Of a stretch of 64,000 nt of DNA, positions 17,282-25,784 are shown piece by piece; positions within the stretch are counted from its first letter, which is position 1, and each line of letters begins with the position of its first letter. Made by a program: the position numbers and the translations under genes. A model generated the notes under the pieces. The model saw only the letters and a program-made list of their open reading frames with translations, ran no database searches and had not been told where the DNA came from. The DNA is taken from NCBI GenBank assembly GCA_937127245.1, contig CAKZLU010000011.1, positions 1-64,000 of the forward strand, given 5' to 3'. This DNA is from an uncultured Actinomycetes bacterium. Its GTDB lineage: Bacteria; Actinomycetota; Geothermincolia; Fen-727; JACVIW01.

Positions 17282-19075
17282 ATCCTTTTCGCTTCGCGAA
17301 CGGTCAAGTTCCTGGTCAACCGAAACGTTGACGAACGCGTAGTAGCTCTGGCGTCCGATAAGTTTCTTTTCGAGTTGCCACCCGTTCTCTTTTGCGATCC
17401 TCACCACAACATCGGCAAGACCCAGTCTGCTATCGCTGAGGTCGAAGCCGATAGTGTAACCCTTGTCACGCATTTCCAAAACCAAAGACTCGCACAACAA
17501 ACTCATGAAACCGAGGTTTCTCACCTTCGGTGAAATGAAGACGGTAGTTATATACCAAAACTTGCCGCTGGAGGTTTCCTCTGGAAAACACTTCCTCATG
17601 TAATTCGGATTTATGTAAGTAATTGCGGCTTTTTCAAGATTATTGGTGAGAAGAACCAAACCCATGGGTTCATCGTTTATCACGAGCACGGAGTTGTTAT
17701 AATCGCTGTCGCTAAGCGCTTCGTAAAAAGTTTCTTTTGTGTAACATGACTGCTCCTGAATCGCGTCATCCAAATGCATGCACTCATCGTAAAGTTTCCA
17801 GAGTTTCTCCTTCCAATCATCCGGGACATATCCGATATCGTAGTAAACTTTGCACACCTCGCCCCCGAGTTCGAGCTCATACCTTCTTGCCTCACCGTAC
17901 TCGGGATCGTCATACCTCCTGACCCCAGATTTTTCTTCTGATGTGGTCCCTAACGGGACTAACTCAGGCTCATGCTTGGAAATGAACTTTATCTCCGGTG
18001 GGCTAAAACCATGGAACTGTGAAGCGTACACGAACGAGTAAGCGCCCGTATTCATGACGTAGAGCTTATCCCCTACGTTAACCTCCGGCAACATCACATC
18101 ATAGATGATTGTGTCGTCCGGATCACAGGTGGGACCGGAAATCTTGTATTTCTTAAGAGGCCTGTTCTCCTGGACTGTCCTTATCCTGTAAGGGAATCTG
18201 CCTTTAAGCTGCTGGGCTTCGAGTAATCCGTGAAACGCTCCTACGTCAAGGAAAAGCCACTCGTCGTTACCTTTTTTCGTTTTCCCAATCACGGTAGAAA
18301 CGAGCATTGCGGACTCAGCCACCATAAAGCGACCGGGCTCGAGCATTAAATTGAGATAATGTCCGAAATGCCTATCAATGGCATCATAAACAACAGATGC
18401 GATTTCCTCGATTGTCGGAACGTCCCCCTGGTACGGAACCGGGAAACCACCGCCGATGTTCAAGCACTCAAGGTTTATGCCCCTGCTCTCGAGTCTTTTC
18501 CACGCCTTGGATGCCGTCTCCACCGCCTCCGCCCATGTCTCCTTTCTCTCGCACTGAGAACCCACATGGAAAGCGACGCCGTACGGTTTCATACCCCGCA
18601 AGCGAGCCCTCTCCATGAGTTCCACCGCCTCGTCCCATGGAATCCCGAATTTCAAACCGAGCTGGAAAAGGCTTCCCTCGTTATTTACGGCAATCCTCAC
18701 CATAACCCTGCTCCCGGGCGCCAGCAGGGCGAGCTTCTCGAGTTCTTCATCCGAGTCGAAGACGAAAAGATCAATCCCGCTGGCATACGCTTCGCGTATA
18801 TGGGAAGGCAGCTTCACAGGGGCTGAGAAGATAATGTTCTCCGGTTTCGCCCCAAGCCCAATAACCTTCTCCCCTTCCTGCTTGGAACCGATCTCGAACC
18901 CACTGCCCATTTCAATGAGCGTTGAGAGGATCTCTTCATGGTTGTTTGCCTTGATGGCGTATCGGATGAGCCCGCCAGGGAAAGTGTTCCTTAACCGCTC
19001 GAACTGATAGCGGACTTTGTCCAGGTCAAAAAGGAAAAAGGGATTCGAATACCTCGGAATTGCGCTCTTATTCAT
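17261..19075 (-). CDS. PLP-dependent (ornithine-type) decarboxylase fused to GNAT-like acetyltransferase
   Basis: A 604-residue fusion. Residues 1-375 are a fold-III PLP decarboxylase of the ornithine/diaminopimelate/lysine type: PLP lysine K42 in YAIKAN, FHVGSQ, the phosphate-binding GGGFPVPY, EPGRF, and the active-site Cys317 in GPTCDPDD, followed by the FHGF element that contacts PLP. The TCDPDD form fits ornithine/lysine decarboxylases. Residues of about 400-590 look like an acetyltransferase domain, with VLVINDEPMGLVLL, a beta strand reading WYITTVFISP, and VRNLGFMSLLCESL in the acetyl-CoA-binding position. A decarboxylated diamine could be acetylated by the second domain, but this is inference. 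The gene converges on the kinase gene with a 21-bp overlap. Confidence 0.85.
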   Translation of the reverse strand: MNKSAIPRYSNPFFLFDLDKVRYQFERLRNTFPGGLIRYAIKANNHEEILSTLIEMGSGFEIGSKQEGEKVIGLGAKPENIIFSAPVKLPSHIREAYASGIDLFVFDSDEELEKLALLAPGSRVMVRIAVNNEGSLFQLGLKFGIPWDEAVELMERARLRGMKPYGVAFHVGSQCERKETWAEAVETASKAWKRLESRGINLECLNIGGGFPVPYQGDVPTIEEIASVVYDAIDRHFGHYLNLMLEPGRFMVAESAMLVSTVIGKTKKGNDEWLFLDVGAFHGLLEAQQLKGRFPYRIRTVQENRPLKKYKISGPTCDPDDTIIYDVMLPEVNVGDKLYVMNTGAYSFVYASQFHGFSPPEIKFISKHEPELVPLGTTSEEKSGVRRYDDPEYGEARRYELELGGEVCKVYYDIGYVPDDWKEKLWKLYDECMHLDDAIQEQSCYTKETFYEALSDSDYNNSVLVINDEPMGLVLLTNNLEKAAITYINPNYMRKCFPEETSSGKFWYITTVFISPKVRNLGFMSLLCESLVLEMRDKGYTIGFDLSDSRLGLADVVVRIAKENGWQLEKKLIGRQSYYAFVNVSVDQELDRSRSEKDLLVPDR

Positions 19076-19528
19076 CGCCTACCAACCCTTCGAAGCGTAG
19101 ACCTGCCAAACACATGAACACAAACCATAAAAAGTGTATAACATTCTACAAATATAATTCACAAAAGTCAACATTTCTTTATTTTTTAATAAAATAGGAT
19201 AATTCGGCATTACTGCGCACAATAAATTAACTATGTCACAGAATTAGTTTTCTGTTATCAGGCATATAAATATTCACCGTTAGATAACAGGAAACACACG
19301 AGTGGCTAATCATAATGAATCAGGTCCTGAAAACTCCCAATAACGACAAATCAAAACATGAAACGCAAAGTATAAGGGCAACGCGAAAAGGTGATTGTCG
19401 ATGCCTCTGGATGAATTATTCTTGCCCTGATATGCGCTTGGTGCAATCATATCTTAAAAAACTTTTTGACCTGTATAGCACCTTGAAGAGTTGGTCAATA
19501 ATTTTCGTAACATAAAGGAGGTATTGAG
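19076..19528. other. AT-rich intergenic stretch with inverted repeat
   Basis: About 450 bases between divergent genes. It holds an inverted repeat, CTGTTATC at 19252-19259 and GATAACAG at 19283-19290, with partial further matching (TT/AA) outside. The central 23 bases are AT-rich. This could be an operator or a small hairpin. A 66-codon open frame at 19315 has no ribosome binding site and is not called. Confidence 0.45.
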
Positions 19529-20038
19529 TTGCGACGCCAGCTTGACCCCGAAGACCTCACTCATCTTCGTTTGCGAGCGCTCACAGCAATCGACGGCTTA
19601 TGGTTCCTCGCCGTCGAGAGGGAATACGGGTTTGACGAAGCCCTGAAAATAGACCTTGACGTATGGAGTTCTTACGGGCTCATACAACTGAAGCGCGTCA
19701 GCAAGATTCTCGGGATTGAGCTGAACCCTAAATGCCCACCCGAATTAGATGAGGTTGGTGTTTTGCTTGAAGCCGTATGTTCTATCGACGGAACGGAATG
19801 CGAAAGCCAGCAGACCGATCCCAATTCACTCGTTTTTACCGTCCGGAAGTGCCCCTGGTGGGAAAATCTCAAGAAGGCGGGAAGAGATAATATCATCCCA
19901 TGCGAAACTATCGATAACAGCATTTTCGCCCGGTGGCTCAAAAGCGTGGACCCCGCTCTTACTTTCGAGATAACTAAATCCATGCCCAAAGGCGCCGAGT
20001 GTTGCGAGTGGATAGTGAAGCGAGTAGCGAAAGACTAA
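19529..20038 (+). CDS. DUF6125-like protein (ATC hydrolase-type fold)
   Basis: A 169-residue soluble protein. The N-terminal pattern LRALTAIDGLWFLAVEREYGFDEAL followed by DVWSSYG and a KRVSKILGI helix matches what I recall of the DUF6125 / L-2-amino-thiazoline-4-carboxylic-acid-hydrolase-like family, found widely in uncultivated bacteria. A later segment contains CPWW and several Cys residues (CETI, ECCEW), which may bind metal or act in catalysis. The TTG at 19529 follows AAAGGAGG. It is divergent from the decarboxylase fusion and converges on the ornithine cyclodeaminase-like gene. The family assignment is moderate and the function unknown. Confidence 0.65.
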   Translation: MRRQLDPEDLTHLRLRALTAIDGLWFLAVEREYGFDEALKIDLDVWSSYGLIQLKRVSKILGIELNPKCPPELDEVGVLLEAVCSIDGTECESQQTDPNSLVFTVRKCPWWENLKKAGRDNIIPCETIDNSIFARWLKSVDPALTFEITKSMPKGAECCEWIVKRVAKD

Positions 20039-20103
20039 AAATGAAACGCCGGCGCAACGCTTTTAGCGTGGATCACAGACCCGTGTCAAAGACTTGCCAG
20101 AGC

Positions 20104-21183
20104 TTACGCCAGACGTCTTTCAAGATGAACGAGGAAATCCTGGGCGTTGGTGATGATGGACTTGACCGCGAGGCTACCTCTGTCCCTCAGCTTGTTCACG
20201 GCAAACTCGGAAACATCCACCACATAAATGAAGACGGGTCTCACCTTTCCGCAATCCACCTTGTACGATGGCGTCATGTTTCCTGCGGCTATCGAGTGAA
20301 GCTGGGTGGCAACGCAAATGAGGGTTGTCGCTTTCCTCGCGTGCTCTCTCATCTTATCCTGGGCAATCGTTATGTCGGTTATGGTGTCAGGAATTGGACC
20401 GTCATCCCTGATTGAACCCGCGATCACGAATGGAACCCCGCAATCATTACAGGCTTTGACGATACCTCCCTTTAAGTTTTCCTCTTCAATCAGTTTTGCT
20501 ATTGACCCGTATCTCCTTGCTTCATTTATCACATCAAGGTGATAATAATGACCGCCCCTCATCCTCTCCTGATGCAGTATGTCCTGCCCGAGCGCCGTTT
20601 TAAACATGGAAGCTTCAACATCATGAACGGCCAAAGCGTTGCCGGCCAGGAGCGCGTGCACGTAACCGTTCCTGATTAATTTCTCAAGTGCCTTTCTCGA
20701 ATCGTGGTCAAACACTACCGCCGGTCCGGCGACCCAGACCACATAGCCTTTCTCCCGCTCATGCTCAAGAAGTCCGTAAAGCATTTCATAATCAAGCGTG
20801 TATGAACTCTCCCTTGTTCTTCCCTTTCTGAAAGCGAAGGCATCCTCTTCAGAACGCTCGGGCTCAAAACCATCCGCATGCAGGTATATTCCTTCAGAGC
20901 CGTCATCAGCCCTACCGACAGCCACAGAATCGCCTGTGCGGAGTTTGCGGAATTCCTTAACCTCAAGTTTTTCCCCGGATCGCGCGATCACGCAGTCCAT
21001 CCTGCTTTCCTCGAGGAGAACCCAGCCTCCATCGACCTTCACGTATTCGGGAAAAATTGATGTCGCGTGAAAACCAGGCGGCGCTACGCCTTCGACTACA
21101 ACGGGCTCAAAGCGGGCATCTGGGCTCGACAAAAAAGGTTCCTTCGAGAAATCAGGATATTTGTATTCCGGCATTTCAAACAA
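20104..21183 (-). CDS. Ornithine cyclodeaminase-family enzyme (TIGR00300/LOR-SDH type)
   Basis: A 359-residue protein of the family whose archaeal member converts ornithine to proline and ammonia. Family hallmarks are the central VAGPAVVFDHDSR, ALLAGNALAVHDVE, the SIRDDGPIPDTITD block, LHSIAAGNMTPS and the C-terminal KLRDRGSLAVKSI. The N-terminal half contains a LOR/SDH-type domain (FEPVVVEGVAPPGFHATSIFPEYV). TTG at 21183 is preferred because AAGGAGGAGG lies six bases upstream; a longer in-frame start at 21216 would run through that site. It is on the same strand as the decarboxylase fusion (17261-19075), which supports a joint role in ornithine use. Confidence 0.85.
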   Translation of the reverse strand: MFEMPEYKYPDFSKEPFLSSPDARFEPVVVEGVAPPGFHATSIFPEYVKVDGGWVLLEESRMDCVIARSGEKLEVKEFRKLRTGDSVAVGRADDGSEGIYLHADGFEPERSEEDAFAFRKGRTRESSYTLDYEMLYGLLEHEREKGYVVWVAGPAVVFDHDSRKALEKLIRNGYVHALLAGNALAVHDVEASMFKTALGQDILHQERMRGGHYYHLDVINEARRYGSIAKLIEEENLKGGIVKACNDCGVPFVIAGSIRDDGPIPDTITDITIAQDKMREHARKATTLICVATQLHSIAAGNMTPSYKVDCGKVRPVFIYVVDVSEFAVNKLRDRGSLAVKSIITNAQDFLVHLERRLA

Positions 21184-21417
21184 AGCAGACCTCCTCCTTG
21201 CGCGAAACTTTTTCAAGAAAATTATGAAGGTTTGAATGATATATGAAAACCCACGGTATCTTCAACCGCACAGAAAGGGGAGCCCTCCGAAGAGTTAATT
21301 CGTTTCATTCAAGTGTGCTTTCCCGCTATTTTTGACCATCTGGCAAGTGAGAAATGCCACCGCGCCATAACGAGCACTGACGATGAGGGGTTACACGTTA
21401 TTATCAATCAGGAAAGG

Positions 21418-23343
21418 CTATTTTGACCGTAACTTTTTAGCGCGCTTGTTTGTGGCTGTCCCAACATTTCGCGACCCGGGTTTATTTCTTTGCAAAGTAG
21501 GCCCAAGAATCGCTGTGTTCTCTTTGACGAAATCTACGAGCCTTTCAAAAACCACGTTATTCCTGTGAGAGGGTCTGTCCGCGGCCGCGGTCAGCACATC
21601 CATATGATTGTAGCCGGCTAACTTTATCCGCTCCCTGCCCGGAATTATTCCGGGCTCGAGATAACCCATCGGTCCCTGCTCAGCGATGAACTCAAGTTTT
21701 GGTATTTCCGATATGTGCGAGCCGTGAAGGTAATTTAGCCCGTGTTTCTTCCCGAAACTGGTAAGCGCCGCTATCATGTCAACGTTTAATCTCATGGAAA
21801 AGTGCCACTCAACAAGATTAGGTGGACCCCTGTAAATGACCCTTGCCAGGTCCTGAATGTCGGAAACCTTATTCTCATACCAGGTGTAAAGTGTCTGTCC
21901 CTCGGTATCCTTGAACTCCGTGCTGCTCGAGTTGGCGGTTTCGTCAAAATTCAGCCAGGAGTAAAGCGGTCCTGTCCCCAGCCTGTCTATGGAAGGTCCC
22001 GCATCATTGGCGATAAAAAGAAAATCGGAATCAAAGAAACCGGGAGGAGTCTCAGAGTATCCTGATATCGCGCCAGAGCTTGATGGGAGCGGGAAATTCT
22101 TTGCCACGACGCTTCCGCCCGAAAGGAAGCCGGCGCTCGTCTGCATTATCGTTATCGGCATGAAATTGTCATCAAGGATAACACCCAGAAGAGCTTCGTT
22201 AGTGTACCTGAAATCGGAAATGCTCGGGACGTGATAGAGAAAATGCTCCCATGAGCGCGAGTGAAGCATTGATAGCAGAAAACGTGTCGTGTCAGAAATC
22301 GGCATGTCAATGTCAAGAGTGCTTTCGGCATTAGGGTTGAGGTTTGCCCTCATCGCAACAATTTCGAGCATAAGCATTGCCTCAGGAGTAAACCAGGGGA
22401 TCTGCACGGTTCTCGGAAAATGACCGTTTTTTATGGCTTGAACAACATTGATATATATAGCCTCACCCAGGTCAGGTGGGGGCTCTTGCATTGATTTGGG
22501 CATGAATGACCTTGCAACCTCGAGGTCATAACCTCTTGTGGAAATAACAGAATCCAGGGCGATGGCGCCCGCGCAGTTCATGAACCCCGCGTCATCAACG
22601 GTGTCGGGATTGCCATCGAAATCCCATCCGATGAAGAAAGCGGTAAGGATTCCGCCCATCGAGTGCCCGCCTATAAAAAGTTTCTGTTTTCTCATCTCCC
22701 TTTGCGGGATCATGGTGGTGGCTATGGCGTAAATGTCCTTCATTAAAAGCTCAAGCCCGAACTCCGAAATATACGGGATATCAGCATCTGACTTGAAACC
22801 CTCAAATGTGCGGCCGTTAACCGGTAGATTGTGATAATAATAATCGATCGCAATCCCGGTATCCCCGAGCCTCTCGGCTTCATCAATCCCAGTGTGGTCC
22901 TCAATCCTGTTCGGGCGGCGTTCAGTCGCCCAAACCTCTATGTTTAAACCTTTGTAAGCCTTTGCCATGTAAACAACCTGTCTGCCCAGATAATCAAAAG
23001 CGTTTGAACCGCACATAAAACCAGGCATAAGAAGGATTACGGCATCGGCATCAGATGAGGGGAGATTAAAATCGCGGGGCCTGAATCTCAAAAACCTGAT
23101 AAAATCCGCTTCAGGCGGGGGCTCTCCGTTTGTGCGAGGAACAGGAGAATAGATAGAGACCTCCTCAACACAGACCGCTTGCTCAACCTGCTCCGGCGTC
23201 CAAGCTCTGGGCGCGGGCTCCACCCCTGCTCCGGGCTGTGGTCCCCCCGGCTCGTAACAACCGGAAATTAAAAAAACAAACGCGAGGCATAATGCCAAAA
23301 AAATGGAGACTCGTCTTGGCAATTTTATTTTCCCGCGAATCAT
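21418..23343 (-). CDS. Alpha/beta-hydrolase lipoprotein
   Basis: A 641-residue secreted, lipid-anchored hydrolase. The lipobox is LISGC after a basic, hydrophobic signal. The nucleophile elbow is GGHSMGG, with a preceding oxyanion-type strand ADAVILLMPGFMCGSNAFDYLG. A catalytic His candidate is in AGYNHMDVLTAA near the C-terminus. It has long insertions between the elbow and the His, longer than in typical lipases. ATG at 23343 follows GGGGAGGG; an upstream in-frame start at 23385 has no such site. The substrate is unknown, but esterase or lipase activity fits. The C-terminus ends in a basic segment. Confidence 0.82.
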   Translation of the reverse strand: MIRGKIKLPRRVSIFLALCLAFVFLISGCYEPGGPQPGAGVEPAPRAWTPEQVEQAVCVEEVSIYSPVPRTNGEPPPEADFIRFLRFRPRDFNLPSSDADAVILLMPGFMCGSNAFDYLGRQVVYMAKAYKGLNIEVWATERRPNRIEDHTGIDEAERLGDTGIAIDYYYHNLPVNGRTFEGFKSDADIPYISEFGLELLMKDIYAIATTMIPQREMRKQKLFIGGHSMGGILTAFFIGWDFDGNPDTVDDAGFMNCAGAIALDSVISTRGYDLEVARSFMPKSMQEPPPDLGEAIYINVVQAIKNGHFPRTVQIPWFTPEAMLMLEIVAMRANLNPNAESTLDIDMPISDTTRFLLSMLHSRSWEHFLYHVPSISDFRYTNEALLGVILDDNFMPITIMQTSAGFLSGGSVVAKNFPLPSSSGAISGYSETPPGFFDSDFLFIANDAGPSIDRLGTGPLYSWLNFDETANSSSTEFKDTEGQTLYTWYENKVSDIQDLARVIYRGPPNLVEWHFSMRLNVDMIAALTSFGKKHGLNYLHGSHISEIPKLEFIAEQGPMGYLEPGIIPGRERIKLAGYNHMDVLTAAADRPSHRNNVVFERLVDFVKENTAILGPTLQRNKPGSRNVGTATNKRAKKLRSK

Positions 23344-23490
23344 GAGCCCTCCCCTGGGATGTGAACTTGCATCACAAAGACGCAAGAAATTACCGCCTAA
23401 AAAGATTTTACTCCTTCAGTGAGCATGGATGCCATCGCGAACATAAAGGGGTTGAAAGTGAAATAAATAAGAGGCGTCCCCCTTGTTATT

Positions 23491-23655
23491 TCAAGTTTTC
23501 TTCTCGGGTTTCTTTGATTTGGCTTTGCTTGCCGAACCCGATTTCTTCTTTTTCATCACGCTCGTGATGGTCTCAACTCCCGGGTTCTTACCGCAGCTCG
23601 GGCAGATATCGAGCATTTCGGATATCTCGGTGTTGCAATGTTTGCACCTGGGCAT
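23491..23655 (-). CDS. 54-residue double-CxxC zinc-ribbon protein with Lys-rich tail
   Basis: A short gene starting at ATG 23655, preceded by GGAGGGG with five-base spacing. The protein begins MPRCKHCNTEISEMLD, continues with CPSCGKNPG, and ends in a Lys/Ser-rich tail (KKKKSGSASKAKSKKPEKK). The two Cys pairs, C4/C7 and C18/C21, should bind one zinc. The tail suggests a nucleic acid or ribosome contact, but this is inference. It lies between the hydrolase lipoprotein and DUF488 genes, all on the minus strand. Confidence 0.75.
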   Translation of the reverse strand: MPRCKHCNTEISEMLDICPSCGKNPGVETITSVMKKKKSGSASKAKSKKPEKKT

Positions 23656-23790
23656 CTTCCCCTCCGTTAAGACTACCGGCCAATTTATTCTTTCACATTT
23701 TCATCAATATATCACCCGCCACAAATATGGCATTGAGATATGACAACCACTTAGTTTTTCGCCTTAAAGCAAATCGAGATACAAGTTGGC

Positions 23791-24240
23791 TCAGCGTATA
23801 TGGAAAAAATTAAAGGAGAGAGGAAAACGTTCCTCGAGGAGCCTGGCAACCGCGGATCTGTGACATCTGGATGGTTCGCGCTCATAACAAAGCAGCAAAA
23901 CGTTCCCCTTTTGCGCCGCTTGAGCAATATCCAAAATCGCCGGGCTTTTATCACCGAGAATCTCGAGATATGCCTCATAGAAGCCCTCGCTTCCGCTCAA
24001 ACCAAGAAGACGTTCCCTGTATTCGCGAGGAACTCCCAGCTGCGGTATGTGAAGATAGTCAATTCCAAATGAGGCAAGACTCCTTAGAAGCTCACCACCC
24101 GAAAAGCCCTTTTTCCTACTTCTTGCCAAGAAGCGTACGTCAACGATCGTCTTTATTTCAAACTCTTTTGCCAGCTTGGTAAGCTTTTCTGTTGACCTTC
24201 CCTCATAGCCAAAGGTGTACAAACGAGCGCGTTCTTTCAA
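23791..24240 (-). CDS. DUF488 family protein
   Basis: A 149-residue protein of the DUF488 family. It starts with the characteristic YTFGYEGRS, then VDVRFLARSRKKGFSG and LGVPREYRERL, and carries the diagnostic CYEREPSRCHRSAVA near the C-terminus, with its two Cys and one His. The biochemical role is not established; members are often in DNA-associated or stress gene neighbourhoods. It is the last gene of the minus-strand cluster heliorhodopsin - dimer glycosylase - DUF488, with a gap of 91 bases before it. Confidence 0.88.
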   Translation of the reverse strand: MKERARLYTFGYEGRSTEKLTKLAKEFEIKTIVDVRFLARSRKKGFSGGELLRSLASFGIDYLHIPQLGVPREYRERLLGLSGSEGFYEAYLEILGDKSPAILDIAQAAQKGNVLLLCYEREPSRCHRSAVARLLEERFPLSFNFFHIR

Positions 24241-24331
24241 TCATGCCTCCTCAAAAAGCATCAATTTTACACGTTTTCAAAAGTTCAAAATGAGAATGAA
24301 TATTCGCCCGGGCTCTTTTCAGGCGGGAGGA

Positions 24332-24679
24332 TCACTTACCGCCTTCCGGCTCAACGCGGCAACCGCACCCTTTTTTAGAAAGAATCCTTCTCTGTTCTTC
24401 GGGGGTATCAACGTATTCCCGCTGCTTTTCCTCTCCGCTCGCAAGGCTCTCATCCAACGGACTTTGGTGCCTGAAACCCCTTCGCATCATTTCTTCTGAG
24501 ACCTGCTCATGCCTCGCGTAGAGAGCCTTTAACCTTTTGCGCCATCTTAAAGTCTCTGGGTGGGCCGCATATCCCCTCTTTTTCCGGGTGATGACCGACC
24601 AAATGGCGTGGATTTCGGCGTGCTCACCCAATAGATGTTTATCGCATAGACATTCAGGGGGTATGTCCCACACTCTCAT
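24332..24679 (-). CDS. Pyrimidine-dimer DNA glycosylase-like protein (T4 endonuclease V family)
   Basis: A 115-residue protein whose first 65 residues match the Pyr_excise family: MRVWDIPPECLCDKHLLGEH, AEIHAIW, KRGYAAHPETLRW and LYARHEQVSEEMMRRGF, then HQSPL. In T4 endonuclease V the N-terminal amine and an acidic residue cut the bond at cyclobutane pyrimidine dimers; here the acidic candidate is Glu in LGEHAEIH, and the residue after Met is Arg rather than Thr. The C-terminus is variable, ending with a Cys-rich GCGCR. It starts 14 bases after the heliorhodopsin stop and has a weak ribosome binding site, which suggests translational coupling. Confidence 0.8.
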   Translation of the reverse strand: MRVWDIPPECLCDKHLLGEHAEIHAIWSVITRKKRGYAAHPETLRWRKRLKALYARHEQVSEEMMRRGFRHQSPLDESLASGEEKQREYVDTPEEQRRILSKKGCGCRVEPEGGK

Positions 24680-24693
24680 TTGAGTTTGAACAC

Positions 24694-25488
24694 TTACTGA
24701 GGTCTTAGCGTGCCGGAGAAAACCTGCCAGGCAAGCGCGGATTTTGCTGTCAGGCTCAAGATTATGTAAACCCTTTCGCCGAATACGTAATCTTTCCAGG
24801 GTCCCACCTTTTTATACTGTAGAACCATGTTCACGGCGAATATGTTGAAGAAGATGAAAAGAGAAAGCAAAATGAAATACACGAACGTCGGAATTGACCC
24901 TGACGACTCGAGAGCAGCACCAAAGAAATACATCGCGATGGCGACCCATGGAATTATTCCCGCGAAGCATCCGCAGGCAAATGCTGTCCAATTCGTCTTT
25001 TCGGTTGTTTGATTGTGGACCTCCATCACCAGACCGAAAAGAATCATGGTTCCGTTCAGGGAGAAAATGAGAATTAGGGACGGTAGGTCATACATTCCTG
25101 AAAGCAAAGCTATTATCACTATCATTATCGAAGAGCTGAAAAAATATTCAGCCCAGCGAGCATAATTTATGCCCCTCTTTAAATTTTTCAGATACCACTG
25201 GTGCGCCCGCGGTGCCGTGAGTATCAGATGGGCGACGGCGCTTATGAAAAGAAAAGAAGCGACGAAAGGGCCGATTCTTATATTTGCAATTTCTTTAGTG
25301 GCCGTCTTCACAATCCCGAGTTTCTTGTCATATGAGAGAAAATTGGTCGTAACCGGAAGACTGAAGCGGTTGCTAAGGACAACCATGAGCACGCCCTGGA
25401 TAAGGTGAAGAATGCCCATCGAGAAATTGAACACACGGAGATTTTTAAGACTTCTGCCTCTCTTGCGTGACTCTTCTTCCATTTCCAT
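24694..25488 (-). CDS. Heliorhodopsin
   Basis: A 264-residue seven-helix photoreceptor of the heliorhodopsin family, which binds retinal, is inverted relative to type-1 rhodopsins and does not obviously pump ions. Diagnostic features are LRVFNFSMGILHLIQG in helix 1, RWAEYFFSSS in helix 3 with counterion Glu114, and SLTAKSALAWQVF in helix 7 with the retinal lysine K249. His28 and His87 occupy the positions of the conserved His pair; the spacings H28-H87-E114-K249 are close to those I recall for 48C12 (H23, H80, E107, K241). ATG 25488 is chosen because GGGGG precedes it and the resulting cytoplasmic N-terminus is about 20 residues; an in-frame start at 25566 adds 26 residues that look like spurious sequence. 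It is the first gene of a three-gene minus-strand unit. Confidence 0.95.
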   Translation of the reverse strand: MEMEEESRKRGRSLKNLRVFNFSMGILHLIQGVLMVVLSNRFSLPVTTNFLSYDKKLGIVKTATKEIANIRIGPFVASFLFISAVAHLILTAPRAHQWYLKNLKRGINYARWAEYFFSSSIMIVIIALLSGMYDLPSLILIFSLNGTMILFGLVMEVHNQTTEKTNWTAFACGCFAGIIPWVAIAMYFFGAALESSGSIPTFVYFILLSLFIFFNIFAVNMVLQYKKVGPWKDYVFGERVYIILSLTAKSALAWQVFSGTLRPQ

Positions 25489-25784
25489 AACAACCCCCAA
25501 TCCGATTAAACTGGCAAAACTAAATAGCACAATGGTTTCACATGGACCAATATTTATAAACACCAAAACTCAATAGCGGAACAAATCTAATGAAGAAGAG
25601 TTATCCTAAGTATAACGTTGTTTTTCCTTTTTGACATGGGGGAGGGCTTTTGATCAAAAGAAAATCCGGCTATTTCCGCTCAAAAAAACACTAAGGCTCT
25701 GTGTCAAAACGCAAAATGGGGTTAAGACCTTACCACGCCGTATGCCGGAAGAGCGATCAAAGGTTTCCAACCAAACGTTTGAAT

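Noticed and set aside
19315-19515. A 66-codon plus-strand gene before the DUF6125-like gene
   Set aside because: No ribosome binding site and no family resemblance; the strong AAAGGAGG belongs to the next gene.
25488-25566. Extended N-terminus of heliorhodopsin as an extra membrane helix
   Set aside because: The family begins with a short cytoplasmic segment before helix 1, and the extra residues lie upstream of the best ribosome binding site.
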